The notes below the pieces were generated by a model. The model had not been told where the DNA came from. It searched no databases and saw only the letters and a list, made by a program, of their open reading frames with translations. Made by a program: the position numbers and the translations under genes. A stretch of DNA of 64,000 bases from Dermacentor variabilis (Eukaryota; Arthropoda; Arachnida; Ixodida; Ixodidae): the NCBI RefSeq assembly GCF_050947875.1, contig NC_134568.1, positions 209,104,845 through 209,168,844 of the forward strand, read 5' to 3'. Below are positions 54,251 to 64,000 of this stretch, piece by piece. Position 1 is the first letter of the stretch; every line of letters starts with the position of its first letter.

Positions 54251-55856
54251 CCCCACCTGGTCTTCTACCGTCCTCGACTGCGCTCCCCTTCTCTTGGCAC
54301 CTATTTTGTAGCTCTAGTGGTCCAACGGTTATCTAACCTACGCATTACATGACCTGCCCAGCTCCCTTTCTTTCTCTTAGTGCTAATTAGAATATCGGCT
54401 ATCCCCGTTTGCTCTCTGATCCACACCGCTCTCTTCCTGTCTCTTAACGTTACGCCTAACATTCTTCGTTCCATCGCTCTTTGCGTGGTTCTTGACTTGT
54501 TTTCGAGCTTCTTTGTCAGTCTGCAAGTTTCTGCCCCATACGTTAGCACCGGTGGAATGCACTGATCGTACACCTTTCTTTTTAATGATAATGGTAAGCT
54601 TCCATTCCGGATCTGACAATGTCTGCCGTGTGCGCTCCAACCCTTTTTATTCTTCTGTAAATTTCCTTCTCATGATCAGGGTCCCCTGTGAGTAATTGAC
54701 CTAGGTAAACGTACTCCTTCACATACTCTAGAAGCTGACTGGCGACCCTGAACTATTGTTCCCTTGCCAGGCTATTAATCAATATCTTTGTCTTCTGGAT
54801 ATTAATCTTCAACCCCGCTCTTATACTCTCTCTGTTAAGGTCCTCATTAATTTGTTGTAACTCGTCCCCAGTGTTGCTGAATAGAACAATGTCATCTGCA
54901 AACCGATATTCACCGTTGATCCTTACTTCTAAACCTTCCCAGCTTAATAGCTTTGATACTTCTTCCAAGCACGCAGTGAATAGCCTTGTGGAGATTGTGC
55001 CTCCTTGTTTGACCCCTTTCTTTATAGGCATCTTCCTACTTTTCTTGTGGAGAATTAAGGTAGCTGTGGAATCTCTGTAGATATTTTCCAAGGTATTTAG
55101 GTAAGTGGTCTGTACTCCTTGACTGCGTAATGCCTCTATGACTACTGGTATCTCTACTGAATCAAATGCTTTTGCGTAATCTATGAAAGCCATATAGGGA
55201 GGCTTATTGTACTCTGCGGAATTGTCGATTACCTGATTAATGACGTGGGTGCGATCCATTGTAAAGTATCTCTTCCTGAAGCCAGCCTATTTCCTAGGTT
55301 GACTAAAGTCCAGTGTTGCCCTTATTCTATTGGAGATTATCTCGGTGAATATTTTGTATAATATTGGAAGTAAGCTAATGGGCCTATATGTTTTCAATTT
55401 TTTAACGTCTCCCTTTTTGTGAATTAGTATAATGTCAGCATTCTTCGAGTTCTCTGGCACCCTTGAAGTCGATAGACAGTTCGCATAAAGGGCTGCTAGT
55501 TGTTCAAGCATTATGTCTCCACCATTTTTGATTAACTCGACTGGTAGTCCATCTTCTCCTGCCGCTTTTCCCCGTTTCATGTCTTCCAAGGCCCTTCTAA
55601 CTTCATCGCTAGTTATAGAAGGAGCCTCTCTGTAACCTGTTCATTACTACTTCGATTGGAGTTAACGTGGCTGCTTTGGGTACTGTACAGGTCAGTATAG
55701 AATTATTCCTTCTTCCGCTGCTTTTACTATACCTTCGAGATTGCTCATGATATTACCCTGCCTATCTTTCAGTGCATACATCTCGGATTGTCCGATGCCT
55801 AGTTTCCTTCTCACTGATTTCAGGCTGCGTCCATTTTTTACTGCTTCCTCAGTCTT

Positions 55857-56025
55857 GTGTAGTAGTATAGTAGTGTGGCGTAGTAGTCTTGTGTGTGTAG
55901 TTCTTTTTCTAATCCTTCTCTCTCTCACCTATCGCATCCCCTTGCTCCTCCCCCAGTACAGGCTAGCCAACCGGAGGTAATCTCTGGTTAACCTCCCTGT
56001 CTTTCCTTTGCCTTTCTCTCTCTCT
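55857..56025 (-). mobile_element. 169-bp SINE-like insertion in the LINE, 10-bp target duplication
   Basis: CCTCAGTCTT at 55847-55856 and 56026-56035 flanks the insert. Read on the minus strand it has GGGAGGTTAACCAGAG, CCGGTTGGCTAGCCTGTACT, a GAGA-rich block and an ACT-rich tail. Other copies are at 37078, 37735, 39885 and 62620. Confidence 0.8.
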
Positions 56026-56742
56026 CCTCAGTCTTTCTCACGTTATAATTTCGAATATCCCTTATTTTCTCCTTGTTGATCAGTTTTCACAGTTCCGCGA
56101 ATTCTATCTTATCTCTTGAGTTGGGCACTTTCATTCTTTGTCGTTTCTTTATTAGGTCCTTCGTTACATGGGAGAGCTTGCCTACTGGTTGCCTTGGTGC
56201 CTTACCTCCCACTTCAATTGCTGCCTCTGAAGCCAGTCTAGTTGCGGTTTCATTCAGTACCTCTATGTCAGCTTCATCTCTCTGTTATAAGGCTGCATAT
56301 TTGTTTTGCAAGTAGCAGCCCGAATTGGTCTGCTTTTACCCTTACTGCTTCTAGGTTGTCCTGTTTCTTCCTGACCAATTTTACTCTTTCTTCCTTCATA
56401 TTGAGGTGAATCGTAGACCGTACCAACCTGTGATCCCTGCACTTCGCCTAACACTTCGACAGCCTTCACTGTGCTGTGATCGGCAGAAAGTATGAAATCT
56501 ATTTCATTTCTTGTTTCACCATTAGGGCGTTTCCAGGTCCACTTTCTGTTGCTACGCTTCCTGAAGAAGGTGTTCATTATTCGCAGCTTATTCCTTTCCG
56601 CAAATTCTAGCAGCATCTCTCCTCTAGCGTTCCTAGAATCGACGCAGTAGTTTCCAATTGCTTGTTCACCAGCCTACTTTTTCCGCACTTTTGCATTGAA
56701 GTAGCCCATTACTACAGCAACCTGAGTTACAGTAACTCAAAC

Positions 56743-56746
<4 letters not shown>

Positions 56747-56835
<89 letters not shown>
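56747..56835. repeat. (TA)44 microsatellite
   Basis: Pure TA repeat at the 5' truncation point of the RTE-like LINE. Confidence 0.95.
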
Positions 56836-56837
<2 letters not shown>

Positions 56838-56839
56838 TT

Positions 56840-58005
56840 TTTTCTTGCACTATAAGTTAACAACACATGCGTAAGCACGGGTAGAATCGCTTGAACGGCC
56901 GCTGTCACCACCGCGCTTTCCTCGCATTTCGAACGCGCCAAAATGCAACCGTCTCAGCCGGGCGTCTAAAACGCCGACACTTCGACAAAGAGCACGCGTG
57001 CACCGCTCCTGCGAGAGAAACGCGAGTTCGCTCTCTGCGTTTCGGCGTGAGCTCTGCTCACTTCATGAGTGCATCTCCACGACTGCGCGCTGCCAAGTAA
57101 GTAAGGGCGCTTTCCAGCTGCAGAACGTCGGAACTCCAAATCGCACCCCATCCGCCCTCGCTCTCCCCGACTTCCGTAGTGCCACCATGTAAGACCGGCT
57201 TCGCGCGAGAGCTCACATGTGCTCCTGTTAAGCCACCGGAAAGCTGCAGAGGGCTCGATCGAGAATGGGAAAAACTGAAGTTGGCTGCTCAGCTAGGCGA
57301 GAATGTGTTTCTTGCGCTGTCTACAATACATATGATGAAGACAGGAGAGTTTAGGGGCATGCCATCAACGTAGCGCTCTTTTAACGGGGAAGCTTGCTTG
57401 CGGCTGGTGACACGAAGCAGGCGCTTTTGGGTTTAAAAAAAGTTAATGCAACTGCACTGTTGTCAAGACTACAAACATCCGAATAAATGAATTCGGTTTT
57501 CACTGTCCCTGCAGCATTATAATCTACGTTTGGGAAATCCGCAAAAGTGCCACATTTGGAGGGTTCGGGCCTCTTTCTCCTTTTCTGTAAGGGCATATAC
57601 CTTGGAATCGGAGACGGAACCTGCGGGTACTTGAACTCCCAGGCGATGCTCCGACATTTCATGTCTCTGAAAAGCATAGATAAAGGTCAAATTTCACGGT
57701 ACCTGCTCTCAAAAAGCTTCTTCAACTTGAAACAAGACAGTTCATATTCGTAGTTTTTCAGGTTTCCTTTCAAACACAACATGGAAAGGAACAGGGAGCC
57801 GTAATGATCGAAAAGTTAAAGAAGGACCCCCTCCCCCCCCCCCCCCCAAAAAAAAATAACGAAAGAAAACAAGAAAGGCTCGCAATTTCATAATCCAAAG
57901 AAAGGGCATCCTTTTTCACTCTAAACGAGCCCGGATGCTTAGGTCTACTTTACCCGGACAAGTCATCTGGTTACAGCAAAGGGGCGTGAAAGCACGCCGA
58001 TTTGT
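56840..58005. other. GC-rich stretch, possible first exon
   Basis: 56890-57200 is GC-rich. A perfect donor-like CAA|GTAAGTAAG occurs at 57098-57106 on the plus strand. No start codon, frame or downstream exon confirms a gene. A run of about 19 C lies at 57829-57847. Confidence 0.25.
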
Positions 58006-58011
58006 TAAAAT

Positions 58012-58190
58012 TAAATTTATTTATTTAGGGGGTTTTACGTGCCAAAACAACTTTCTGATTATGAGACACTCCGTTGTGAGGGAATCCGGAAAAATGAACC
58101 ACCTGGGGTTCCTTAACGTGCACCTAAATCTAAATACACGGGTATTTTCGCATTTCGCCCCCATCGAAATGCGGCCGCCGTGGCCGGGAT
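58012..58190 (-). mobile_element. Ruka SINE body, head missing
   Basis: Minus strand: starts at ATCCCGGCCACGGCGGCCGC, keeps the whole body (TTTCGATGGGGGCGAAATGC, GTGCACGTTAAGGAACCCCA) and an A/T-rich tail. The tRNA-like part upstream of the B box is absent. Confidence 0.85.
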
Positions 58191-59211
58191 AGCTGATTTG
58201 TTGAGGACTTCTTTTATTGTTCGGATTTATAATGCTTATACTAAATGCGAAACTTGTTAATAGGTCCTCAGGTACTGCAACCTTGAGCAACCGATAAAAA
58301 TAACCCATCGACCTGCTTTTTCTACTTGAAAACAACGTTCAAAGCATGCCACAATGGAATGCCGGCGCCTTGATGTAAAGACGCTAATTTATAACCTCGA
58401 GATTCACATGAAGCAAGTTAAACGGGAACTTCGTTCTCTCTTTTCCTTTTCCGTTTTTTTTTTATCTCTCTTTTTTACAACGAGATCGCAAGTGACTCGG
58501 CCCCTGATGCCGAGCTTCTGTTATAAAAACACACGAGACGCTATTATCTGGACTTGCTAACTTATCACGCATAAAATCTGCGCCACTTTTGCCCCGCCTT
58601 GTCGAACCAAAAATAATTTTTGTGGATAGTTCATTGTACTCCTGCAGAGTTAGTTCTACAAGTCTGTTTGTTCACTGCACTTTCTCTTGTTCCTCACTTT
58701 TTGCTACACGCCGTTTATTTGAAAAATCTCCCATCTAGACGCAGGGACTTCTAGAAAAACATTTAAAAAAAAAAGATATACGTGTCTCTCTCGAACAAAT
58801 TTATGCGACACATGCGCCGTCGTTGGTTCGCATTGTGTTTGGCCCTTCACAAAACTTGGCCGTACCTTCACATATCCCGCTTTTCTATTGCTGTCAAATA
58901 ATATAAATCAATTCCCTTCAACGTTCTTTCTCATAGAATATGGCACATATACCAAACAGCTTTTTAGTCGGCTATTTGTTTAGCGTGGAATCACGACGCA
59001 AACTTCATCGCAGAAGACCAGCTCTAATACTACGCCCGTAAGGAGAAACTGTAACTGATTTAGCGAAAAGTGGAATTGAAGAATTGGCCTGCTGCATTTC
59101 CAGAGGCTCAAATCAAATATATTGCTACAGACAACTGCAATGAAGATCATTTCAATGAGCCGGTAAGCTTCAACCGGGCCTTATGTCCAAATCAACCAAT
59201 ATACCTGACTC

Positions 59212-59215
<4 letters not shown>

Positions 59216-59270
<55 letters not shown>
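59216..59270. repeat. (TA)27 microsatellite
   Basis: Pure TA repeat. Confidence 0.95.
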
Positions 59271-59274
<4 letters not shown>

Positions 59275-60189
59275 CCGCCTGCGAGCCGCCTCGATAAATG
59301 CTGATTGTTGCATTTACACTGACTGTCCAGAGCTTAGTTTCTCCAGCGAGGAACGCGAGAAAACGCACAGCCTCTCAGCTATAGGAATTCTAGTGCCCCG
59401 AGAGAAAGCTGGTTTTGAACGCACAAATTCCTCTCCGTGTTGTCACACGCCAGTGGCATCTTACTCGGTGACCTCTACCAGCACAGCGTGAAAGGCCGTG
59501 CCGCGTATTTCTGATGAATTTGGGAGGACGCACAGAGTGGTGACAGCGCTTGCCCACATATCATGAGGCCAGAATGTAATGACCTCTTGTCCTGCTTCAT
59601 GCAACATAATTGACCAGATACTGGGGCTTGGTCCTACACGATGTGAACACGCCGCTTTTTCGAAGCAGGGACGTTACGTAATGCGGCATTGACACCGTAT
59701 AAGTACGTGAGGCGACTGCACGTAACTCTGTCGCTAGGAGTGCGCAAGTTGAAGCATTAACCTTGAATAGATGAAGCAAGATCAACTGCGCAAGCTTGTC
59801 GGCCACCTTTACATCCATCTTAACGGGAAGGTGGGTGGAAATGAAATTTTCGGCAACATAGCCAGAGCCACGGTGACAAGAGCTAACGGGGCGCCACAAA
59901 GAGCGAGCTGCCATCTAACACTAAAGTTATGACGTGCAGTGCCGTGATTTCGTAGCGATGCCTTCCGTTCAATTATATGCCCCTCTTATCCCCCACCGGT
60001 GACGGCTCTCTCGTTCTGGCTCTCTCGTTCACGGCTCACTCGCTCTGGTCCCTGACGAAGTGCGAGAAGGAATAGAATCGAAAAAGGCATCGCTGCAAAA
60101 TGGCTGCCCAAAAGCAGCACTGAAGGGTACGAAAAGTTCACCTTGCAACAAGCAAAAGCACAGAACCTAGCGCTGCAATTTTTGTTCAG

Positions 60190-60350
<161 letters not shown>

Positions 60351-60359
60351 AACTGCAGC

Positions 60360-62080
60360 CCGAAGACTAAGCATGGGGACATAAATAACACAGGACAAAT
60401 TCTAGTAGTGCAGTGCCAAACACCGACAGAAGACAAATACTGAATGTAATGATAGCACAGGCGAGATAGGGGGCTAACAAAAAAAAGGAAAGAAATAATA
60501 AAGAACAGTTCGCTTAAAAAGTGAAAGTATGCAAAAAAGGATAACACATTTACACTTACTCGCAGTCGATCGGCGTCGTGCAAAACTGGGTTTTCACTCG
60601 GAACCCGCTCGCACCGAAGTGTTTCGGCACAAATTCGTTCCGTCCACTTATGGTTGGAAGGAAGTGTGAGTGCGTGAAAGTATTTGCGTGAGCCAAATAT
60701 GATCTAAGGACGGGATCATACGTGTGCCTACTCCGTTTTGATCGTGACTTTAAATGCACGTGAGTATTCATATCAGACAACACAGGCAATACAGAATATT
60801 GGGCCTCTAAATAACGTTTCTTTGGTATCCTATGAGTAGAGTGTTGTTATCGTTCACTGGAGCCCCGACGGTGACAAATATCTTTCGTGGGTGTTGTAGA
60901 TATATCGAACTGTTTTTCATTCTTTTCCAGCTCGCTAATATCTTTATTTAAGTATGGGACCTAAGTTTCGGCCGCATATTCTAATCGGGGTCTTGCACTG
61001 CACCATAGGTGATAATCTCTATGTCGAATGGCGTTCTTTCTGAGCCTGTGCGAAAGGAACGGAATTGTTATTTTAAGTACATGGCGCAAGTCTTATTAAT
61101 AGGGCTTCTTCGTGTCAGGCACCCAGTAATTTGGTGCTCCAAGTACTTGGATTCGTTAACCAAGACAATGTAGAACTTTTTAGGCGAATACGTAAACTTC
61201 CAAGAAAACTTTCATATTTGTAATCTGCATAAAAACAATGTTTCGCTATTTAATTCCGTTCATCAGCGTACACAGCATTCCTAAACGGAATTCAGGTTGA
61301 TTCCGCAAGCATTTCTGGTCCTTGGTAGTACGAATAGCCTTAAATAGTACATAGGTCATCTGCAAGATGTCCCATATTTGCGACCAGTGTGTCCGTCGAT
61401 GCAACATCATTATTCTTTTCTCTTGCCCTGCCAAAGCAGGTTCTACAATAACGATATCGAACTGAACACCTAATTATGACGTCGGCACACCGTTCAGTGC
61501 ATTTTTATTACACGCACTGTGGCGTGCTTGGCCGTAATACACCAGCGTACTGCCAAGAAATTCCACGAAAAAGAAAAAAAAAAGAATCTTAAAGGTGTTA
61601 GCATGGCGTCAAGCAAAATTCACATATTTATGTAGGGTAATAACAAAAACGTCGTGCCCAACTTTAGTGTTGCTTATAGGCACACGAAATCCTTATCATG
61701 GAGCGTTTACAACAAATGCAAACATGAAAGAGAACGGAAGGCCCATTTGACGTAAATAGAACTGAGAAGGCATGGTAACCCTCGACCATAACAGCGCACG
61801 AAAAAACATAAACAACTTGTCTTATTATATCGAGACTTCTAGAGCGTCTGATCAAGAATACTAATTTCTCAGCAGTACGGAATCAATCCCTCTGTACTAG
61901 AAAGAAGAGCGACAGAAACGGCGACCAAAGTCACCTTTTTAAGCATTATTTCATTTTTGTTTTCTTTGCGAATCTTCTAGACTAGACGTTATATTTGGTT
62001 AGACTCTCAACTTGTACCGAATGCTTTACTTTTCAGCACCGTCTATGATGCCTGGGTGTGACGCACGTGGCTGACGAGCT
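60360..62080. other. Intergenic, nothing recognised
   Basis: AT-rich with no frame I can assign and no clear repeat boundary. Confidence 0.4.
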
Positions 62081-62086
62081 TCCTAC

Positions 62087-62241
62087 CTGCTCTTCTCCCA
62101 AGACCAGGCTCCCCAGGGCGCGTCAGGTCGCCACAGGCACCAGAATCCCCGGACGCGCCTCGTGTCGCAAGCGAGCAGCGAGAGGGCGCAGCTGAACGCC
62201 AGCAGTGCGCTCAACACGGCGAGTGTCGTCTCGGGGCTGTC
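62087..62241 (-). CDS. Orphan exon candidate with membrane helix
   Basis: Minus strand, acceptor GTGCCTTGCGCAG|GA, donor AGCAG|GTAGGA, 155 nt, phase 0 in and 2 out. It encodes ETTLAVLSALLAFSCALSLL, a likely transmembrane helix, then a basic stretch (CDTRRVRGFW) and a Trp-rich end. GC content is higher than its surroundings. The frame is also open upstream to 62340 without an ATG. I do not recognise the protein; it would belong to a different gene 22 kb upstream of the sulfatase. Confidence 0.35.
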
Positions 62242-62353
62242 CTGCGCAAGGCACACAAGCACTTCCCCTGATCCGGCGCCGGGGACCACCGTTGCGTCAT
62301 TCGCGTCATTTCGCAGGGCACAGCCCACAGAAGAACTCACCGCTGCTTTGAAT

Positions 62354-62395
62354 TATCTGCTTTCGCCGAGGGCACGCCCTCGGCGAAAGCAGATA
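62354..62395. repeat. 20-bp perfect hairpin, 2-nt loop
   Basis: TATCTGCTTTCGCCGAGGGC and its exact complement around AC. It lies 110 bp from the orphan exon candidate. Confidence 0.85.
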
Positions 62396-62619
62396 GAAAA
62401 AGACCAAGCGATCTTTTTCTTTCTCTCTTTTACGTAGATGTAGATCCTTGGGATATACATCTACCTTTCTTTTCGCCTTCCTGTTCTTTTCTCCGCGCCT
62501 CTTCTTCTACCCCTTCTCCCCCATCTCTTGCGGGCAAAATGTCGTTCGTGTGACATTCGGGTACTATAGAAGTTGCGCTCTGGGCAGAAGGGTTCTCATT
62601 TTCTACAAACTTATCTCAG

Positions 62620-62720
62620 GGAGAGAGAGATAATATGAAAAGAAGAGGGTAGGGAGACTGACCTGGAAAGCATCTGGTTTCATTTGCCTTTTCTATACAC
62701 ATGAGAAGTGGGATAAGAAA
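62620..62720 (-). repeat. TTAACC/GAGA SINE-like family, diverged copy
   Basis: GGGAGAGAGAGATAATATGA, GGGAGACTGACCTGGAAAGC, ATCTGGTTTCATTTGCC follow the same plan, with many differences. Confidence 0.45.
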
Positions 62721-63047
62721 GAAACAAGATTGCGCCGAAAATTACGGGGAAACAATAGACGCGAAATAACTGAATGGTCATAAATTTTTATTTAAGCCAT
62801 CCACTCGACCTTGTTTACTTACTTTGCATGACGCCTCGAAGTGGAGTCCTTGAAGGCTTCCTTGACAAGACAGACTAGACAAAGCGTCTACTCTATGAAA
62901 TCTGCATATCTCACATTAGTCTCAACAAGTGGCTGCGATAGTGCCAGAGAAAAATGGAGCTGCAACGTGTGCTCGTACCCGTTAGAGCTCTACAAACATA
63001 AATACTACGAAGACCAGCGAATGCCGTCACGAAATATCAAGACACCA

Positions 63048-63560
63048 TCATAATCCTATTACCCCAGTGCCCCTGTTCTGCTTCAGTTGACTCCGTCTTA
63101 TGTATGCAAATTTCCAGATTTCCCCAATGCCACCTTACCCTATGCTGTCCATGACTGCGTTTCCCTTATCTTAGCGTCTATTGTGCGACTCCAATTGATC
63201 TCCGGTTATCGGCTCTAGACATTACCTGACCTGTCTAACTACACTTCTTAACCTAAATCTCAACTAGTAGATCAGATACAACCGTTTGCTCTCAAGTCCA
63301 TACTTGCCGTATTCTTGTATCCCATCCTTAGGTTCCTTCTCAAGATTTCTTCTGGCTCATATTTCCGCCTAATACGTTAGTTCTGGCATAATGCCCTGCT
63401 CGTATACTTTTCTTTGCTAGGATAACGTTAATCTCGTTCATGAATTGGGAATGCGCGCCTTAAACGCTCCACGCCACTTTTATTCGCCTGGACATTTTCT
63501 TCTCATGATCCGAGTTCCTTGTTACTACTTCACCAAGACCAAGTGTACTCCTGTACATAT
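63048..63560 (-). pseudogene. RTE-like LINE 3' fragment, strongly decayed
   Basis: The order of blocks follows 54110-54700: TGTCCATGACTGCG, CTCCGGTTATCGGC, ATTACCTGACCTGTC, AATACGTTAGTTCTGGC, TTTTCTTCTCATGATCCGAG. No frame is left. Fourth copy on the minus strand. Confidence 0.7.
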
Positions 63561-64000
63561 ATTTAATAATACAGCTGAATTAGCGGTGGTCAGCTGCGCA
63601 GCTAACCATCAATAGCGAACTCTTGCTAACGTGGTCTGGCTACAGAACGTTACCTTAGTCATTACGTTACTTCACCATAAATCTGAAAAAAATAAAGTTT
63701 TCAGTTTTACGTATACTTAACAAATTAATACGTATAATAGTAACTATTCTGTTAATTTCACAGCTCAATGAGCAAAGTTGTCCTATCTGCCATAAGTCTA
63801 TGTTCTTAGTATTTTTTAGCAAGGCTGTGTGTTTCTCGGCCACTTGCGCGACCAGTCTTTTCGCCATGCATTCTTTATCCTTGGTCCTGCTCTTTTAAGA
63901 TCCGCTTTCTGCACATCATAAAATGGACACAAAATGAGCACCTCCTCCTTGTCGGCCTCATTACTCGCTGTTCGTGATGGTTTATCCCACCGACATGTCC

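Larger units (their letters stand above)
54090..56745 (-). pseudogene. RTE-like LINE, long but broken copy
   Basis: Minus-strand pieces from 5' to 3': endonuclease end (about 56745-56263; VMGYFNAKV, NEIDFILSADHS), linker (55928-55692), reverse transcriptase start (55589-55287; GEDGLPVELIKNGGD, YRPISLLPILYKIF), RT core (55259-54753; AFIDYAKAFDSVE, KKGVKQGGTIS, RFADDIVLF with the FADD box at about 54892-54903), and C-terminus (54640-54301; TYGAETCRLTKKLE, RAMERRMLGVTLRDRKR). Stops and frameshifts separate the pieces. The 5' end is lost beside a (TA)n tract, and the 3' end lies near the ATATATCATCAG at 54100. Confidence 0.88.

Noticed and set aside
54753..55259. Endogenous viral polymerase
   Set aside because: FADD box, GVKQGG motif and flanking endonuclease and C-terminus identify a non-LTR retrotransposon.

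Overview
The window looks like repeat-dense nuclear DNA of a hard tick (Ixodidae). The evidence is several Ruka-type tRNA-derived SINEs, RTE-like LINE remnants, a mariner, many long AT, ATT and CA microsatellites, and a split gene with introns from 98 bp to 7.9 kb. The assignment rests on familiarity with these repeat types; I ran no database search.

The one gene I can reconstruct fully is an arylsulfatase B-like lysosomal sulfatase on the minus strand. Its coding part runs from the ATG at 40411 to the TGA at 8114 in 11 exons. All splice sites are GT-AG and all phases agree, giving 1518 nt and 505 residues. It has a signal peptide, both metal-binding clusters, the formylglycine cysteine in a CTPTR motif, GKWHLG, and an AATAAA 72 nt after the stop. 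The introns hold most of the mobile DNA listed here.

Left end, 1-4000: the first part of a Ty3/gypsy-class LTR retrotransposon on the minus strand. One frame is open from 2660 to the window edge. Its order is gag, zinc knuckle, protease-like, then integrase, with no room for a reverse transcriptase before the integrase. This is the unusual Gmr1-like order, or an RT-less element, and it is the most interesting object in the window. A putative 5' LTR with 47-bp tandem repeats lies at about 3016-3870.

4.2-8.0 kb: a codon-sized minisatellite, two near-perfect hairpins, a decayed mariner (4951-6236, TA target duplication, third catalytic Asp replaced by Gly), a dispersed repeat, and a piggyBac-type non-autonomous element (6919-7928, TTAA on both sides, internal 21-bp motif repeated four times).

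8.1-40.4 kb: the sulfatase exons. Their introns contain an 800-bp fold-back element, an inverted pair of dispersed repeats (one split by a Ruka SINE with a 12-bp target duplication), LINE remnants, a 2.2-kb hAT-like element with a 7-bp target duplication, and a degraded hammerhead-like motif.

40.4-64 kb: upstream of the gene. It holds a broken RTE-like LINE (54.1-56.7 kb) with a nested 169-bp SINE-like insertion, a palindromic MITE, a head-less Ruka copy, a 160-bp TTAG tract, and one orphan exon candidate at 62087-62241. I see no rRNA, functional tRNA gene, CRISPR array or bacterial-type operon.
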